This document shows positions 7,577-7,605 of a DNA stretch of 7,605 nt, piece by piece. The stretch lies in the NCBI GenBank assembly GCA_002427845.1, contig DIYZ01000042.1, forward strand, positions 19,198 through 26,802, read 5' to 3'. Positions within the stretch are counted from its first letter, which is position 1; every line of letters starts with the position of its first letter. The notes beneath the pieces were generated by a model. It had not been told where the DNA came from. It was given only the letters and a program-made list of their open reading frames with translations, and searched no databases. The translations under genes and the position numbers were made by a program. The stretch is from Chloracidobacterium sp. UBA6041 (GTDB lineage Bacteria; Acidobacteriota; Blastocatellia; Pyrinomonadales; Pyrinomonadaceae).

Positions 7577-7605
7577 ATGCAGCGAATTCGAGCCATCCTA
7601 ACGCG
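7577..7605 (+). CDS. Possible 5' end of a divergent gene, cut by the window edge
   Basis: ATG 7577 is preceded by GGAAG (7567-7571) at a 5-nt spacing and reads M-Q-R-I-R-A-I-L-T without a stop to the window edge. The basic start could begin a signal peptide. Nine codons are too few to name it, and chance is quite possible. Confidence 0.25.

Overview
The window looks like chromosomal DNA of a Gram-negative bacterium, most likely an Acidobacteriota member of the Blastocatellia type. The reasons are two Kdo (lipopolysaccharide inner-core sugar) genes, a Ser/Thr kinase that opens with a short zinc-ribbon-like CPxC segment, secreted lineage-type hypothetical proteins, and spacers filled with short palindromic and tandem repeats. 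The taxonomic call is inference from protein style; no 16S or other marker is present.

Layout. Positions 1-238 are non-coding and carry two hairpin-forming repeats. A plus-strand run of four genes follows with short gaps: a membrane Ser/Thr protein kinase (239-1750), kdsA (1766-2608), a secreted protein with an M1-aminopeptidase-like fold plus TPRs (2650-4950), and a kdsC-like HAD phosphatase (5025-5561). The spacer between the last two is almost entirely one 65-bp element with 16-bp imperfect terminal inverted repeats. After kdsC comes a repeat-rich spacer, then a well-formed promoter and tRNA-Gly(CCC) at 5757-5831, then a secreted protein of unknown function (5891-6583). A nested inverted repeat separates that gene from a convergent minus-strand gene for a membrane-anchored FHA-domain protein (6686-7414). 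The right edge holds a candidate promoter for the FHA gene and the possible first codons of a divergent plus-strand gene.

How the genes may work together. KdsA condenses arabinose-5-phosphate with phosphoenolpyruvate to Kdo-8-phosphate, and KdsC removes the phosphate to give Kdo. The isomerase KdsD/KpsF, often found near them, is absent; the M1-like/TPR protein lies between the two enzymes instead. The kinase 15 nt upstream of kdsA suggests phospho-signalling tied to envelope synthesis. The nearby FHA protein is the kind of module that reads phosphothreonine marks, but any link between them is inference.

The most notable observation is that the M1-like protein appears to have lost every catalytic feature of the family (both zinc-binding His, the catalytic Glu, the third zinc ligand, the GAMEN Glu and the transition-state Tyr) while keeping the surrounding fold signature. 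It is therefore a candidate secreted pseudopeptidase embedded in a Kdo locus. No mobile element with a transposase, CRISPR array, phage gene or recognisable defence system was found.
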